From contig NZ_CP094264.1 of the NCBI RefSeq assembly GCF_023614235.1, positions 3,596,001 through 3,660,000 on the forward strand: DNA of 64,000 nucleotides, in the 5' to 3' direction. Made by a program: the position numbers and the translations under genes. This stretch comes from Streptomyces sp. MRC013 (lineage in GTDB: Bacteria; Actinomycetota; Actinomycetes; Streptomycetales; Streptomycetaceae). The notes below the pieces were generated by a model. That model had not been told where the DNA came from and ran no database searches. It was given only the letters and a program-made list of their open reading frames with translations. Position 1 is the first letter of the stretch, and every line of letters starts with the position of its first letter. Below are positions 8,773-18,832 of this stretch, piece by piece.

Positions 8773-11373
8773 GTGGCCAAGCTCACGCTCGCGCAGCTGG
8801 AGCGGCATCTGTTCGCCGCCGCGGACATCCTCCGCGGGACGATGGACGCCTCCGAGTACAAGGACTACATCTTCGGCCTGCTGTTCCTGAAGCGGGCCAA
8901 CGACGAGTTCGAGGCGGCGCGTGAGCGGATCAGAGAGCACGCGAAGACCGTGCCGGGCATGACCGGGGAGCGGTTGGAGGGCTACCTGGAGCGCCCGGCG
9001 CCGTACAGCGACCGCGGGGTCCTCTTCGTCCCGAAGGAGGCGCGCTGGGCCAGGATCGCGTCCGGCACCCACAACGTCAACGAGACGCGGCTGAGGCCCG
9101 CCCTCCAGGCCCTCGAAGGGCAGAACGCCAAGCTCAGGGGCCTCTTCGACCAGCTCGACTTCAACCGCATCGGCGGCTCGGGTGCCACGGCGGGTGCCGC
9201 CAAGCTCGCCGACCAGCGGCTGAAGCTGCTGATCGCCCACTTCGGGCGGGTACGGCTGCGGACGGAGGACTTCGAGTTCCCGGACCTGATCGGCGCCGCG
9301 TACGAGTACCTGATCAAGGAGTTCGCGGACTCGGCCGGCCGGAAGGGCGGCGAGTTCTACACCCCGCGCGCCGTGGTCCGCATGATGGTCGAGCTGCTCG
9401 ACCCCAAGGACGGCACGCGCATCTACGACCCCTGCGTCGGCTCGGGCGGCATGCTCATCCACGCCAAGGAGTACGTGGAGGAGCACGGCGGGGACACCGA
9501 GAACATGTTCTTCGCCGGACAGGACGCCAACAGCGGCTCCTGGATCATGTCCACGATGAACATGGTGCTCCACGGCGTCAGCACCCGCTTCGACCTGCGC
9601 ACCGGCGACACCCTGTCGGAGCCGGCGCACGTCCCGAAGTCCGACGACGACCGGTACGACGGCGTGCTCAGCAACCCGCCGTTCTCCATGGACTACTCGC
9701 ACAAGAACTACCCGCACAAGGCCGAGCGGGCGAAGTACGGCGCGACGAGCGAGCGCGGCAAGGCCGACCTGATGTTCCTCCAGCACATGCTCTGGATGAC
9801 CAAGCGGGAGGGGCGCGGCGGCATGGTCATCACGGTCATGCCGCACGGCGTGCTCTTCCGGGGCGGCGGCGAGCGGGACATCCGCGCCGAGCTGATCGAG
9901 AAGGACGCCATTGAGGCGGTGATCGGCCTCGCCCCGAACCTCTTCTACGGCACCGGCATCCCCGCCTGCATCCTGGTCCTCCGCCCGCCCGGCAAGAAGG
10001 ACCGCGAGCGGGAGGGCCGGATCCTCTTCGTCAACGCCGACCGCGAGTACCACGCGGAGCGGGCGCAGAACGTGCTCCTGCCCGAGCACGCGGAGAAGAT
10101 CGTCACCACGTTCCGCGCGTACGAGGACGTGCCCGGCTTCGCCCGGGTGGTCGCGCGCGAGGAACTGCGGGAGAACGACTACAACCTCAACATCCGCCGG
10201 TACGTGGACAACACGCCCCCGCCCGAGCCGCAGGACGTGCGGGCCCACCTGACGGGTGGCATGCCGCGCGCGGAGGTCGAGGCCAAGCGAAACCTGCTCG
10301 ACGCCTACGGGATCCGGCCGGAAGACCTGTTCGCCGAACGGGACCCGGTCGACCCGGCGTACGTGGACTTCCTCCCGGAGGGCGAGCGCCCGGACGCCGC
10401 CCGGCTGGCGGAGCTGGCGCGGCCCCGCGAGGAGGAGCTGCGGCGGGCCTTCGCCAAGTGGTGGGACGAGGAGGCCCGCCACCTGGAGGCCGTGGCCGCC
10501 ACCGACGAGCGCCTGGCCGACCTGACGGCCTCGGAGCGCAAGGCGGCGCTGATGACCGTACGGAGCTCGCTCATCGACTCCTTCGTCGAACGGCTCGGCG
10601 GGATCGGCCTGCTCGACCGGTACGCGCTCGCGGGCGCGGTGGCCGGCTGGTGGTACGAGGCCAAGTACGACCTGCTGGCCCTGTCCGAGAACGGTTTCGC
10701 CGGGGTCCTCGACGGCTGGGTCGAGAACGTCGAGACGATGCTCGCACCCGAACAGGACCCCAAGACGCGGAAGCTGCGCAAGCGCACGGCGGCGGAGCGG
10801 CGCCAGGCCTACGACCACAAGGTGGTCGCGGCGATCGTCCCGGAGTTCCTGGCGGAACTGGCCGAGGCGGACGCCCGCAAGGCGGAGCTGGACGCCCGCT
10901 GGAAGGAACTCAACGCCGAGCCGGAGGCTTCGGAGGACGGCGAGACCGAAGGTGGCGAGGACGCTGTCACACGGGAACAGGTCGAGCTGAGCGTGGAGCA
11001 GCTGGCGGAGCTGGCGCACGTGAAGAGGGAACGCACCAAAGCCGCGGCGCGCATCAAGAAGCTTGAGGCGGAGTTCTGGTTCCCCTGGCCGGACCCGTCC
11101 AAGCTGGCCGAGGACCCGCCGAGGCTGATCGCCGCGCGGAAGTGGTACGCGCAGGACCCGGAGGGCGAGCGCCGCGTGGTGCTCAACCTGCTGCGGGACG
11201 ACCTGGCGGGCAAGCTGGAGGGCCATGTGGTGCGGCGCCGACGGGAGTTGGTCGACGCGTACACGGTGTGGACGGACAAGTACGCGGTCTCGCTGCGGGA
11301 GATCCGCGCGGAGCGCGAGCGCGCGGCGGCGACGCTGGACGGGTTCCTGAAGGAGCTGGGCTATGTCGAGTGA
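8773..11373 (+). CDS. hsdM: Type I restriction-modification methyltransferase subunit HsdM, extended
   Basis: An 866-residue N6-adenine methyltransferase subunit that modifies the HsdS-specified target and forms the core of the restriction complex. Visible: the HsdM N-terminal helical domain ([20 protein letters not shown]), GEFYTP at 193-198, AdoMet motif DPCVGSGGM at 219-227 and catalytic NPPF at 301-304. Family members are usually about 480-550 residues; this one carries about 330 extra C-terminal residues that are charged and helix-rich, including a long Glu/Lys/Arg segment around 690-790 that may be a coiled coil. It starts at GTG 8773 and overlaps hsdS by 11 bp, which indicates translational coupling. 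Confidence 0.93.
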   Translation: MAKLTLAQLERHLFAAADILRGTMDASEYKDYIFGLLFLKRANDEFEAARERIREHAKTVPGMTGERLEGYLERPAPYSDRGVLFVPKEARWARIASGTHNVNETRLRPALQALEGQNAKLRGLFDQLDFNRIGGSGATAGAAKLADQRLKLLIAHFGRVRLRTEDFEFPDLIGAAYEYLIKEFADSAGRKGGEFYTPRAVVRMMVELLDPKDGTRIYDPCVGSGGMLIHAKEYVEEHGGDTENMFFAGQDANSGSWIMSTMNMVLHGVSTRFDLRTGDTLSEPAHVPKSDDDRYDGVLSNPPFSMDYSHKNYPHKAERAKYGATSERGKADLMFLQHMLWMTKREGRGGMVITVMPHGVLFRGGGERDIRAELIEKDAIEAVIGLAPNLFYGTGIPACILVLRPPGKKDREREGRILFVNADREYHAERAQNVLLPEHAEKIVTTFRAYEDVPGFARVVAREELRENDYNLNIRRYVDNTPPPEPQDVRAHLTGGMPRAEVEAKRNLLDAYGIRPEDLFAERDPVDPAYVDFLPEGERPDAARLAELARPREEELRRAFAKWWDEEARHLEAVAATDERLADLTASERKAALMTVRSSLIDSFVERLGGIGLLDRYALAGAVAGWWYEAKYDLLALSENGFAGVLDGWVENVETMLAPEQDPKTRKLRKRTAAERRQAYDHKVVAAIVPEFLAELAEADARKAELDARWKELNAEPEASEDGETEGGEDAVTREQVELSVEQLAELAHVKRERTKAAARIKKLEAEFWFPWPDPSKLAEDPPRLIAARKWYAQDPEGERRVVLNLLRDDLAGKLEGHVVRRRRELVDAYTVWTDKYAVSLREIRAERERAAATLDGFLKELGYVE

Positions 11374-12577
11374 CGCCGAGATCCGTTGGGTTCCCGTGCG
11401 GGAGGTCGGCGAGGTCCGCATGGGCAAGCAGCTCTCGCCGAGCAGCCGAGAGGCGGCGGGGCAGCACCCTTACCTGAGAGTCGCGAACGTCTACGAGGGA
11501 CGGATCGACCTATCCGACGTCAAGACGATGGGCTTTTCATCGACGGAGCGCGAGGTATACGGGCTGCGCCCGGGGGACATTCTTCTCAACGAAGGTCAGG
11601 AGAGCCTTCGGATGGTGGGAAGGAGCGCCATCTATACGGGCGAGCCGGGAGCGTTCTGCTTTCAGAACACGCTCATCAGATTTCGCCCGGGGGGCGAGGT
11701 CCTTCCGGAGTACGCGCAAGCGGTGTTCGTGCGATGGCGGGCACAAGGAGTTTTCGCCAGCGTTGCAGAGAAGACAAGTATCTCGCACCTCGGCGGCAAC
11801 CGGTTCGGGTCCCTTCTCTTTCCTCTGCGGCCTCTGCCCGAGCAGCGGCGGATCGTCGAGGTGATCGACGCGGTGGCGGCGCAGGAACGCGCCATTGAGG
11901 TGTCGATCGCGAAGCATGGGGCGACCCGGCAGGCCGTGATTGGCCAGCTCCTAGGTTCTGTAGAGCAAGAGATCCCGCTAGTAGAGGGGCTTGCTGCACT
12001 TGAGGTTGGAGTCGCCTCAGCGGGGCCAGAAGCTGTCCCGGATGCCGGTGAGTGGGGCGTTATCAGGCTGGGGTCTGTGACCGGCGGGACATTCGATCCA
12101 ACACAAGTTAAACGACTGCCTGATGGAATTGCACCGCGCCCTGAGTGCGAGATCCAAGAAGGAGACGTGCTAATGGTGCGCGTCAACGGCTCTGTGGACC
12201 TCGTAGGTTCGGTGTGTGTAGCTGAGAAGGTGCCCCCCAGGCTTATGTTGTCAGATCTCGTTTTCAGATTGACACCCAAGGCGGATGTCTTTGTTGGGCG
12301 TTACTTGAGTGAGGTCTTGGCAACTCCGATCGTGCGGCTGCGGATCGTTAGTCGATTTCGAGGTACGAGTGGGCAATTTCAGCTTCCGCAGTCTGAACTG
12401 AGGAATCTCCCCGTCCCGTTCCCGGAACTGGATGCCCAGAGCGAGATCTGCCAAGTGCTCGACGGGTTTGACGCTGTGCTTGCTCGCGAGAGGGCCGAGT
12501 TGGTCAAGATTGGACAGTTGAAGCAGGGTCTGATGGATGAGCTGCTTGCGGGGGACGGAGTCACTGTCCGGCTTTGA
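11363..12577 (+). CDS. hsdS: Type I restriction-modification specificity subunit HsdS
   Basis: A 404-residue specificity subunit that reads the bipartite DNA target. It has two target-recognition domains, each followed by a helical spacer: TRD1 about 1-150 with spacer [19 protein letters not shown], and TRD2 about 210-360 with spacer [20 protein letters not shown]. The half from about 11,930 onward has visibly lower GC and more A/T third positions than hsdM and TRD1, as expected if TRD2 was swapped in by recombination. It ends 17 bp inside the convergent DUF397 gene. Confidence 0.9.
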   Translation: MSSDAEIRWVPVREVGEVRMGKQLSPSSREAAGQHPYLRVANVYEGRIDLSDVKTMGFSSTEREVYGLRPGDILLNEGQESLRMVGRSAIYTGEPGAFCFQNTLIRFRPGGEVLPEYAQAVFVRWRAQGVFASVAEKTSISHLGGNRFGSLLFPLRPLPEQRRIVEVIDAVAAQERAIEVSIAKHGATRQAVIGQLLGSVEQEIPLVEGLAALEVGVASAGPEAVPDAGEWGVIRLGSVTGGTFDPTQVKRLPDGIAPRPECEIQEGDVLMVRVNGSVDLVGSVCVAEKVPPRLMLSDLVFRLTPKADVFVGRYLSEVLATPIVRLRIVSRFRGTSGQFQLPQSELRNLPVPFPELDAQSEICQVLDGFDAVLARERAELVKIGQLKQGLMDELLAGDGVTVRL

Positions 12578-12773
12578 GCGCCGTGACGAACACGGCCCAA
12601 CCAGCCGAAGTGAAAACGAGCGCAGGGCCGTGCAGGGTCTTGGAGTCGCGGACCGGGACCCCTGCGGAGTAGCCGTCCAGCACCTCGACGCAACTGCCGC
12701 CCTCTGGACCGCTGTAAGACGACTTGCGCCAACCTTGCAACGCGGAGCTGTCAGGAATGCTGTGGTCGGTCAC
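12561..12773 (-). CDS. DUF397 protein
   Basis: A 70-residue DUF397 protein: WRKSSYSGPEGGSCVEV near 15-31, VRDSK at 42-46, then the terminal [11 protein letters not shown]. In actinomycetes DUF397 proteins are nearly always partnered with an Scr1/DUF5753 XRE regulator, sometimes as an antitoxin-like or anti-regulator pair. Here the start overlaps the upstream XRE gene by 23 bp. It lies opposite to and overlaps the end of hsdS. Confidence 0.88.
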   Translation of the reverse strand: MTDHSIPDSSALQGWRKSSYSGPEGGSCVEVLDGYSAGVPVRDSKTLHGPALVFTSAGWAVFVTALKAGQ

Positions 12774-13560
12774 GATCTTCGTAGTCCTTTGCCGTTGCCC
12801 GCAGGAGGGTGAGCGATTCTCGTAGCGGAAGCGCGTCGCTCAGTGCGAGATCGTAGGCACCTTGGAGTCGGGTGACCAGGGCGGGGGAGTCGTGGACCGT
12901 GCCCACGCTGTTCCCCTCCGAGTATGCGAGAGGCGGCTGGTCCTCGAACCACATCAGGCTCAGCATGCCTTGGAGCAGCTGGTAGGCGCCGACTCCGAAC
13001 GGCAGCACGTGCACCCGCACTCGCCTCAACTCCACCAGGCGGACCAGGTGCATGATCTGCTCCGCCATGATCTCCCGGCTGCCCACGACCCGGCGCAGCA
13101 CCGCCTCGTCGATCAGCGCCCATACCACCGGGCTCACCGGGTCCACTAGCACCTTCGCGCGCTGCAGTCGTGTGACGACGAGCCTGTCACACTCCTCTTC
13201 ACTCACAGGGGGGTACGACGTGCTCAGAACCGCACGTGCGTACCTTTCCGTCTGGAGGATGCCCGGTACGAACGACAGGGCGAACTCGCGGATCACCGTC
13301 GCCTGCTGCTCCAGTTCAAGCGCCGTCTCGAAGTAGTCCGCGACCGCCACGTCCTGCTTCGGCAGGAAGCTCTGCAGGACGTTCCCCGTGCCCAGCGCCG
13401 CGTCCAGCCGCCGTGCGTCCTCCGCCGACGGGATCCGGCGGCCCGCCTCGATGTGGGCGATGTGTGAGCGCGTCATGATCGCGAGGTCGGCCAGCTCCTG
13501 CTGGGTGAGGCCGGACACCTCCCGCTGCGCCTTCAGCCACTCCCCGTAGACGTTCGTCAT
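12751..13560 (-). CDS. Scr1-family XRE regulator (HTH + DUF5753)
   Basis: A 269-residue regulator with an N-terminal XRE helix-turn-helix (about 5-65: REVSGLTQQELADLAIMTRS, HIAHIEAGRRIPS) and a C-terminal DUF5753 domain (about 90-265, with LSFVPGILQTERYARAVL and VRVHVLPFGVGAYQLLQG). The ATG at 13560 is chosen because it gives the standard HTH N-terminus; longer in-frame readings lack family features. Paired with DUF397 and divergent from two small genes. The whole cassette sits between hsdS and hsdR, so it may tune restriction gene expression, though it could be an independent insertion. Confidence 0.9.
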   Translation of the reverse strand: MTNVYGEWLKAQREVSGLTQQELADLAIMTRSHIAHIEAGRRIPSAEDARRLDAALGTGNVLQSFLPKQDVAVADYFETALELEQQATVIREFALSFVPGILQTERYARAVLSTSYPPVSEEECDRLVVTRLQRAKVLVDPVSPVVWALIDEAVLRRVVGSREIMAEQIMHLVRLVELRRVRVHVLPFGVGAYQLLQGMLSLMWFEDQPPLAYSEGNSVGTVHDSPALVTRLQGAYDLALSDALPLRESLTLLRATAKDYEDRDRPQHS

Positions 13561-13761
13561 CGTCAACCCCTTCGTGACAAAAGCTCTGTCACCTCGAACC
13601 CCCTGGTCAGCGTAGCCCTGTCGGTCCCAGGCTGTGAGGGAATCGCTACGGAGCGAAGTTCCGGCGGGCGGACGAGCCCGGCGGAGCCGAACGCGCGAGA
13701 CCCCCGCGACCGAGGTGAACGGTCCGGGGGCGTGGCCCTCAACTACAACGGAGTTGACGAC

Positions 13762-14076
13762 GTGTTGCACTGTATCGCCCGGGTGCTCGATCCGCTGCTG
13801 CGGCTCTTGTGGCCGCCGCCCGGACGCCACCGCCAGCCGTGCACCCGTACCCGCCCCGTACCGCATGTGCCCGGACCCGATCCCGCACCCGCTCCCGCGC
13901 CGGAGCCGTACTTCCGGGGAGAGGACAGCCCGCTCGTCCGGCCCTACCTGCTCGCCCACGAGCGCCTTCAGGACGAGGCCCGACGTCAGCGGAGCCGCCG
14001 CCGCGCCCTCTGGCTCGCTGCGCACGGCATCGACATCGGACCCCGCGTCATCCACGGAAGGGAGGTCACGCCGTGA
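13762..14076 (+). CDS. Small Pro/Arg-rich protein of XRE/DUF397 cassettes
   Basis: A 104-residue protein of unknown function. It begins with a short hydrophobic helix (VLHCIARVLDPLLRLLWPPP), continues with a Pro/Arg-rich linker and ends in an Arg-rich helix, RRQRSRRRALWLAAHGIDI. The GTG at 13762 has GGAG 8 nt upstream; an in-frame GTG at 13732 is possible. It is transcribed away from the XRE gene and overlaps the next gene by GTGA. Similar small proteins accompany DUF397/XRE genes in Streptomyces (family knowledge, function unknown). Confidence 0.7.
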   Translation: MLHCIARVLDPLLRLLWPPPGRHRQPCTRTRPVPHVPGPDPAPAPAPEPYFRGEDSPLVRPYLLAHERLQDEARRQRSRRRALWLAAHGIDIGPRVIHGREVTP

Positions 14077-14387
14077 CCTGGTACACCACCGACGCCGCCC
14101 GGCTGCTCCCCTGGACCGGTGCCGAGGGCCAGCCCTGCTACCTCATTGGTGACGGCCAGGGGTACGTGTCCCGCGTCGCCGACACCATGGAGAGCGTGCA
14201 GCTCGGCATGGCCGATGATCTCCTCGGCCACGTTGAGGACCTGCTGGACGACCGTTCGGCGACGCCCGAGCAGCTCCGTTACGTCGTCGCCCGTCTGTCG
14301 GAGTCCCTGCGCGACGTGCACCGCATCGCGCGGAGCCGGGGCGCGCGGCTGGAGGGGGTCGCCGCTCGCGCCGGTCACCCCGGATAG
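14073..14387 (+). CDS. Small hypothetical protein of XRE/DUF397 cassette
   Basis: A 104-residue protein, starting at GTG within the stop of the previous gene. The first half is compact with MTWYTTDAARLLPWTGAEGQ and PCYLIGDGQGYVSRVAD; the second half is a probable helical pair (VEDLLDDRSATPEQLRYVVA). No catalytic motif. It is co-translated with the upstream gene and precedes hsdR by 99 bp. Function unknown; the context suggests a role with the XRE/DUF397 regulators. Confidence 0.75.
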   Translation: MTWYTTDAARLLPWTGAEGQPCYLIGDGQGYVSRVADTMESVQLGMADDLLGHVEDLLDDRSATPEQLRYVVARLSESLRDVHRIARSRGARLEGVAARAGHPG

Positions 14388-14486
14388 CCCCACTCTCCGG
14401 CAGCCTGAACTCCCTTCCCCAGCACCTGTCATGGCGCAGAATGGATCGCCTGCACGGGTGTTTGAGCGGGCGAGGGGCGTGGGGGC

Positions 14487-17400
14487 ATGGCGGTTTTGCA
14501 GGTCGAGCGGGACGAGGTGGAGCGGCCGACCGTCGCGCAGCTTGAGGCGATGGGCTGGAAGCACGTCCCCGGCAAGGACGTCGGCACGCTCGACGCCGGC
14601 GTCCCGTTCCTCACCGACCAGCTTTCCAGGGCGCTGCGGCGTATCAACCTCCGTGCCGACGACGGCCGGGCGTGGATGGACGCGGACGACGTCAAGCGGT
14701 CGATCGCCGCCCTGGCCTCCGTCTCCGTCGGTGAGGGCGTCGACCGGGCCAACCTCGCCGCCACCGACCTCCTCCTCAACGGCCACCTGCTGGCCGGGCC
14801 GTCCGCCGCGCACGGCGGGCCGTCCGCCGTCGTCCAGTACATCGAGTGGCACGAGGAGCACGTCAGCCGCAACGAGTTCACCGTCGTCGACCAGCTCCGG
14901 GTCCGCAGCCGGTCCGGTGAGGTGTCGGTCCTCGACATCGTCCTGTTCGTGAACGGCATCCCGCTCGTCGCCGTCGAGTGCAAGAGCCCGGACCTCGCCG
15001 ACCCGATCCGCAGCGCCGTCCTCGACCTGCGGCACTACGCCGGATCGCCGCTGCCCGACGACGAACGGGACGGCGGCGGTCTGCCGCTGCCCGCCGGGGT
15101 CCCGGAGCTGTTCCGTACGGTGCAGCTACTCGTGGCCGCGACGGCGGAGACCGCCTACCTCGGCACGGTCACCTCCACCCCGGAGCACTTCCACCCCTGG
15201 CGGAGCGTCGAGCCGGAGGCCCCGGCGACACTCACTGCCGAACTGCCGGGCGGTGCGGGCAGGCTCAACGAGCGGCACAAGCTGGTGGGCGTCGTCCTGC
15301 GCCCCGAGGCGCTGCTCAGGGTCGTCCGGCACTACGTCATCCCGATGACCGTCCCGACCGAGTCGGGCGGCGCCCGGACGGTCAAGGCCGTCGCGCGGCA
15401 CCAACAGTACCGGGCGGCCGAGAAGGCGGTCCGCAAGCTGCTCACCGGCAAGGCGCGCGGCGGTTCGGTCCTCGAGGACGAGCGAGGGGGTGTCATCTGG
15501 CACACCCAGGGTTCCGGCAAAAGCCTCACCATGACGTTCCTCGTCCGCCGGATGCACCAGCACCACCGGTTGAACAACTTCATGGTGGTGGTGGTCACCG
15601 ACCGCACCCAGCTGCAGGAACAGCTCGCCGGCACCCTGCGGCTGAGCGAGGTCGAGGTGGAGACCGCCGAGACCGCGGACCAGATGGCGGGGCTGCTGCG
15701 GGACGGCGGCCGGCGGGTCGTCTTCGCGATGATCCAGAAGTACGGGGCCGGCGGGTTCGCCTTCGCGGCCGAGGCGGAGGACGACGGCGACGACCGGGAC
15801 CTGCCCGCCGAGTACGACGAGGCGGAGCAGGCCAGGCGGGAGCGGCGTGCGGCGAAGCTGCCCCCGGTGCCGAACTTCCCCGAGTGCAACACCTCCCCGG
15901 ACATCCTCGTCCTCGTCGACGAGGCGCACCGGTCCCACACGAGCCTGCTGCACGCCGCCCTGCGCAAGGCGATCCCCAACGCGGCGAAGATCGGCTTCAC
16001 CGGCACCCCCATCGTGACCGGCAAGGCGGGGGACACGCGCCGGATCTTCAGCGGCGGTCCCGACCGGGGGTTCCTGGACGAGTACCGGATGGCGGACGCC
16101 GAGCACGACGGCGTGGTCGTCCGCATCCGCTACGAGGGCCGCACCGGTGAGGGGACGGTTCACGACCAGCGGGGCCTGGACCGGCGCTTCGAGGACCTCG
16201 TCCGCGACCGCACCGACGAGGAGCGGCGCCGGCTCCTCCACCGGTGGCCCACCGAGAGGGACGTCGCCGAGTCGACGCCGATGATCCGGGCCAAGGCCGA
16301 GGACATGCTGGAGCACTGGGTGACGACGGTGCTGCCGGGCGGCGGGTTCAAGGCGCAGGTGGCGGCGGTCAGCCGGAAGGCGGCCGTCGAGTACCACCAC
16401 GCGCTGCGGGCGGCGCGGGACGCCCTGCTGGCGGAGCTCGCCGCGTTCCGGCCGGAGGCGGTCGCCGGGACGCCGGTCGAGGCGATGGACCGGCGGACCC
16501 GGTACCTCTTCCAGGCCCACCCGTTCCGGTCGCTGCTGCGCCGGATCGACTTCGTACCGGTCGTCTCGCCGGGGCGGGAGCGCAAGCGGCGCGAGTGGCT
16601 GCACTGGACGGACCCGGTGCGGCAGGCCGCGTACATCGAGCGGTTCCACCAGGCGTTCCCCGTCCTGACGCCGGAAACGGACTGGGTCCTCACCACGCCC
16701 TTCCGCGCCCCGGTGAACGAGCCCCGGGCCCCGCCCGGGGCCGGCGGCAACCCGTGGTCCCGGGAAGGCACGGACCAGCCGGGCAAGCCGGAGGCCGAAC
16801 CCGACCCCGTGCACCCCGAGAGCCCCATCGCCTTCCTGATCGTCAAGTCCATGCTGCTCACCGGCTTCGACGCCCCGCGCGAGCAGGTGCTGTACCTGGA
16901 CCGGCCGATCCGGGACGCCGAACTGCTCCAGGCCGTCGCCCGGGTCAACCGGCCCATGCCGGGCAAGGAGATCGGGTACGTCGTCGACTACTACGGGGTC
17001 TTCGAGCACCTGAGCGGCGCGCTCGCCGACTACCGGGCGGCGGACGTCGACGACACGATGCTCAGTATGTCCGTGGAGGTCGACGCCCTGGGACCGGCGG
17101 CGGACGAGGTGCGCCGGTACCTGCGCGAGCACGCCGGTGTCGTCGACGCCGATCTCGTCGACTTCACCGCCGTGCGGTCCGCCGCCCTGGCCTTCGAGGA
17201 CGAGACCGTCCGCAGGGGCTTCGACCGGGTCCTGCACGGGTTCCTCGCCACACTGGAGCGGGTGCTGCCGCACGAGCGCGGCCTGGACTACGTGGGCGAG
17301 GCCCGCCGCTGGGGCCTGCTGCAGAAGCGCATCCGTACGCTCCACCGCGACGCTCCGGGCGGGACCTTCACGATGCGGCTGTACGGGCGCAAGGTGCGCT

Positions 17401-18041
17401 CGCTGATCGCCGAGCACCTGGAGGGCCCGGAGATCGACCAGGTGATCGCGCCCGTGTCGCTGGCGTCGCCGCTGTTCGACGAGCGGGTGCGGGCCATGCC
17501 CGCGCGCGAGGCCGCGGCCGAGATGGGGCACGCCCTGCGCTTCCACCTGGAGGAGCGGGTGAAGCGGGAGGACCCGGAGAAGTACACCCGGCTCTCGCAG
17601 CGGCTGGAGGAGATCCTGCGGGAGATGCCCGGCCGGTTCGAGGAGCAGCTCCAGGCGTTCGGGCCGCTGCTGGAGCAGGCGCGCCGCCAGACCGAGGAGG
17701 ACCCGCGGCTGGCGGGACTCACGCCGCTGGAGCAGGTGGTGTACCGCATGCTGGACAAGGACGCGATGGAGAACCCGGATCTCGACACGAGCCGGGTGAA
17801 CCTGCGGGAGCTGGCCGAAGCGGTGTGCGAGACGGCGACCCGCACCATGTCCAAGACCTCGTACCAGGGACAGGGGCAGGACATCGGCCTCCTCGCCGAC
17901 AGGATCGAGACGGAGCTGACCCGGGGGAAGGTGTTTCCCGCCGGGACGGACTGGGGACCTCTTCGCGTGCTCGCGGAAGGACTCGCCGCCCACGCCAACC
18001 ACAACCGGAAGTCGTTCCTGGCGAAGGGAAGAGGACAATAG
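14487..18041 (+). CDS. hsdR: Type I restriction endonuclease subunit HsdR
   Basis: A 1184-residue motor-nuclease subunit that translocates DNA using ATP and cleaves it away from the target. The PD-(D/E)xK site is intact: Asp150 and E164-x-K166 in VAVECKSP. SF2 helicase motifs follow: Walker A HTQGSGKS (341-346), DEAH (478-481), TGTP near 504, and VARVNRP near 818. A short Pro-rich insertion near 745-775 lies between helicase segments. It lies on the same strand as hsdM/S but is separated from them by the regulator cassette, so it may have its own promoter. The metalloprotease gene starts 6 nt after the stop. Confidence 0.94.
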   Translation: MAVLQVERDEVERPTVAQLEAMGWKHVPGKDVGTLDAGVPFLTDQLSRALRRINLRADDGRAWMDADDVKRSIAALASVSVGEGVDRANLAATDLLLNGHLLAGPSAAHGGPSAVVQYIEWHEEHVSRNEFTVVDQLRVRSRSGEVSVLDIVLFVNGIPLVAVECKSPDLADPIRSAVLDLRHYAGSPLPDDERDGGGLPLPAGVPELFRTVQLLVAATAETAYLGTVTSTPEHFHPWRSVEPEAPATLTAELPGGAGRLNERHKLVGVVLRPEALLRVVRHYVIPMTVPTESGGARTVKAVARHQQYRAAEKAVRKLLTGKARGGSVLEDERGGVIWHTQGSGKSLTMTFLVRRMHQHHRLNNFMVVVVTDRTQLQEQLAGTLRLSEVEVETAETADQMAGLLRDGGRRVVFAMIQKYGAGGFAFAAEAEDDGDDRDLPAEYDEAEQARRERRAAKLPPVPNFPECNTSPDILVLVDEAHRSHTSLLHAALRKAIPNAAKIGFTGTPIVTGKAGDTRRIFSGGPDRGFLDEYRMADAEHDGVVVRIRYEGRTGEGTVHDQRGLDRRFEDLVRDRTDEERRRLLHRWPTERDVAESTPMIRAKAEDMLEHWVTTVLPGGGFKAQVAAVSRKAAVEYHHALRAARDALLAELAAFRPEAVAGTPVEAMDRRTRYLFQAHPFRSLLRRIDFVPVVSPGRERKRREWLHWTDPVRQAAYIERFHQAFPVLTPETDWVLTTPFRAPVNEPRAPPGAGGNPWSREGTDQPGKPEAEPDPVHPESPIAFLIVKSMLLTGFDAPREQVLYLDRPIRDAELLQAVARVNRPMPGKEIGYVVDYYGVFEHLSGALADYRAADVDDTMLSMSVEVDALGPAADEVRRYLREHAGVVDADLVDFTAVRSAALAFEDETVRRGFDRVLHGFLATLERVLPHERGLDYVGEARRWGLLQKRIRTLHRDAPGGTFTMRLYGRKVRSLIAEHLEGPEIDQVIAPVSLASPLFDERVRAMPAREAAAEMGHALRFHLEERVKREDPEKYTRLSQRLEEILREMPGRFEEQLQAFGPLLEQARRQTEEDPRLAGLTPLEQVVYRMLDKDAMENPDLDTSRVNLRELAEAVCETATRTMSKTSYQGQGQDIGLLADRIETELTRGKVFPAGTDWGPLRVLAEGLAAHANHNRKSFLAKGRGQ

Positions 18042-18046
18042 GCGGG

Positions 18047-18832
18047 GTGACCGCCTCGACCCTCGACTCCGCAACGCAGGCCGCCCCCGTGCAGGGCGGG
18101 CTGCTCGCCGTGGACGGTCTCACGCTGGAGGTGCGTGTCAGCCCGCGGCGCAAACGGTTCGCGCTCACGGTGGAACTGGACGCCGCGGTCACCCTGCACG
18201 CGCCCCGGGGACGCTCGGCGGCCGACGCCGTGGACTTCGTCCGCGCACACCGGGCCTGGGTGGCGGACAAGGTCGCGCTCCGGGAGCGGACCCGTCCGCT
18301 GACTCCGCCCAAGCGCCTCGTGGAGGGCGAGGTCTTCCGGTACCTGGGGCGTACCTACCGGCTCACCGTCGACCACGAGCGCCCGGCCGGGGCCCCCGTG
18401 CGGGCGGTCGCGGGCCGGCTCGTGCTCAGCGCGGCGCAGGCCGCCGAGACCACCTTGGGACGGGCGGCGCTCACGGCCTGGTACTGCCGATCCGGCCGCC
18501 GGTGGGCCGTGGGGCGCCTCCAGCCGTGGGCAGCCCGCATGGGAGTGCCCGAGCCCGCCCTGGAGGTGTCCGACCTCGGGGGACGCTGGGGGAGTTACCG
18601 GCCTTCCCCCGACAACCGGGAGAAGGGGCGGATGAGGCTCGGCTGGCCGCTGTTCCAGCTCCCCATGCACCTCGTGGACTACGTCGTCGCCCACGAGCTC
18701 GCCCACGTGAGGGTCCACGGCCACGGCCCGGACTTCTGGGCGCTGCTCGGCCGGGCCCTCCCCGAGTACGAGGAGCGCAGGGCCGAACTCGACGAGCTGG
18801 GGCGGCGCATGTGGATGGGGGACATCGCCTGA
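18047..18832 (+). CDS. YgjP-like zinc metalloprotease (DUF45/SprT-like)
   Basis: A 261-residue YgjP-type protein with the zinc motif HELAH (about 219-223) and a downstream His/Glu region, HGPDFWALLGRALPEYEERR. The N-terminal half carries the family beta-rich part (TLEVRVSPRRKRFALTVELD) and DLGGRWGSY. Starts at GTG 6 nt after hsdR, so it is translated with it. YgjP-like genes are often found next to type I restriction genes; a role in restriction control by proteolysis is possible but not shown. Confidence 0.85.
   Translation: MTASTLDSATQAAPVQGGLLAVDGLTLEVRVSPRRKRFALTVELDAAVTLHAPRGRSAADAVDFVRAHRAWVADKVALRERTRPLTPPKRLVEGEVFRYLGRTYRLTVDHERPAGAPVRAVAGRLVLSAAQAAETTLGRAALTAWYCRSGRRWAVGRLQPWAARMGVPEPALEVSDLGGRWGSYRPSPDNREKGRMRLGWPLFQLPMHLVDYVVAHELAHVRVHGHGPDFWALLGRALPEYEERRAELDELGRRMWMGDIA

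Noticed and set aside
8674..11427. A 917-codon minus-strand frame opposite hsdM
   Set aside because: It mirrors hsdM codon bias; its translation has no family pattern, whereas hsdM has clear methylase motifs.
15126..18074. A 982-codon minus-strand frame opposite hsdR
   Set aside because: Low-complexity Leu/Val/Arg/His translation against a strong HsdR on the other strand.
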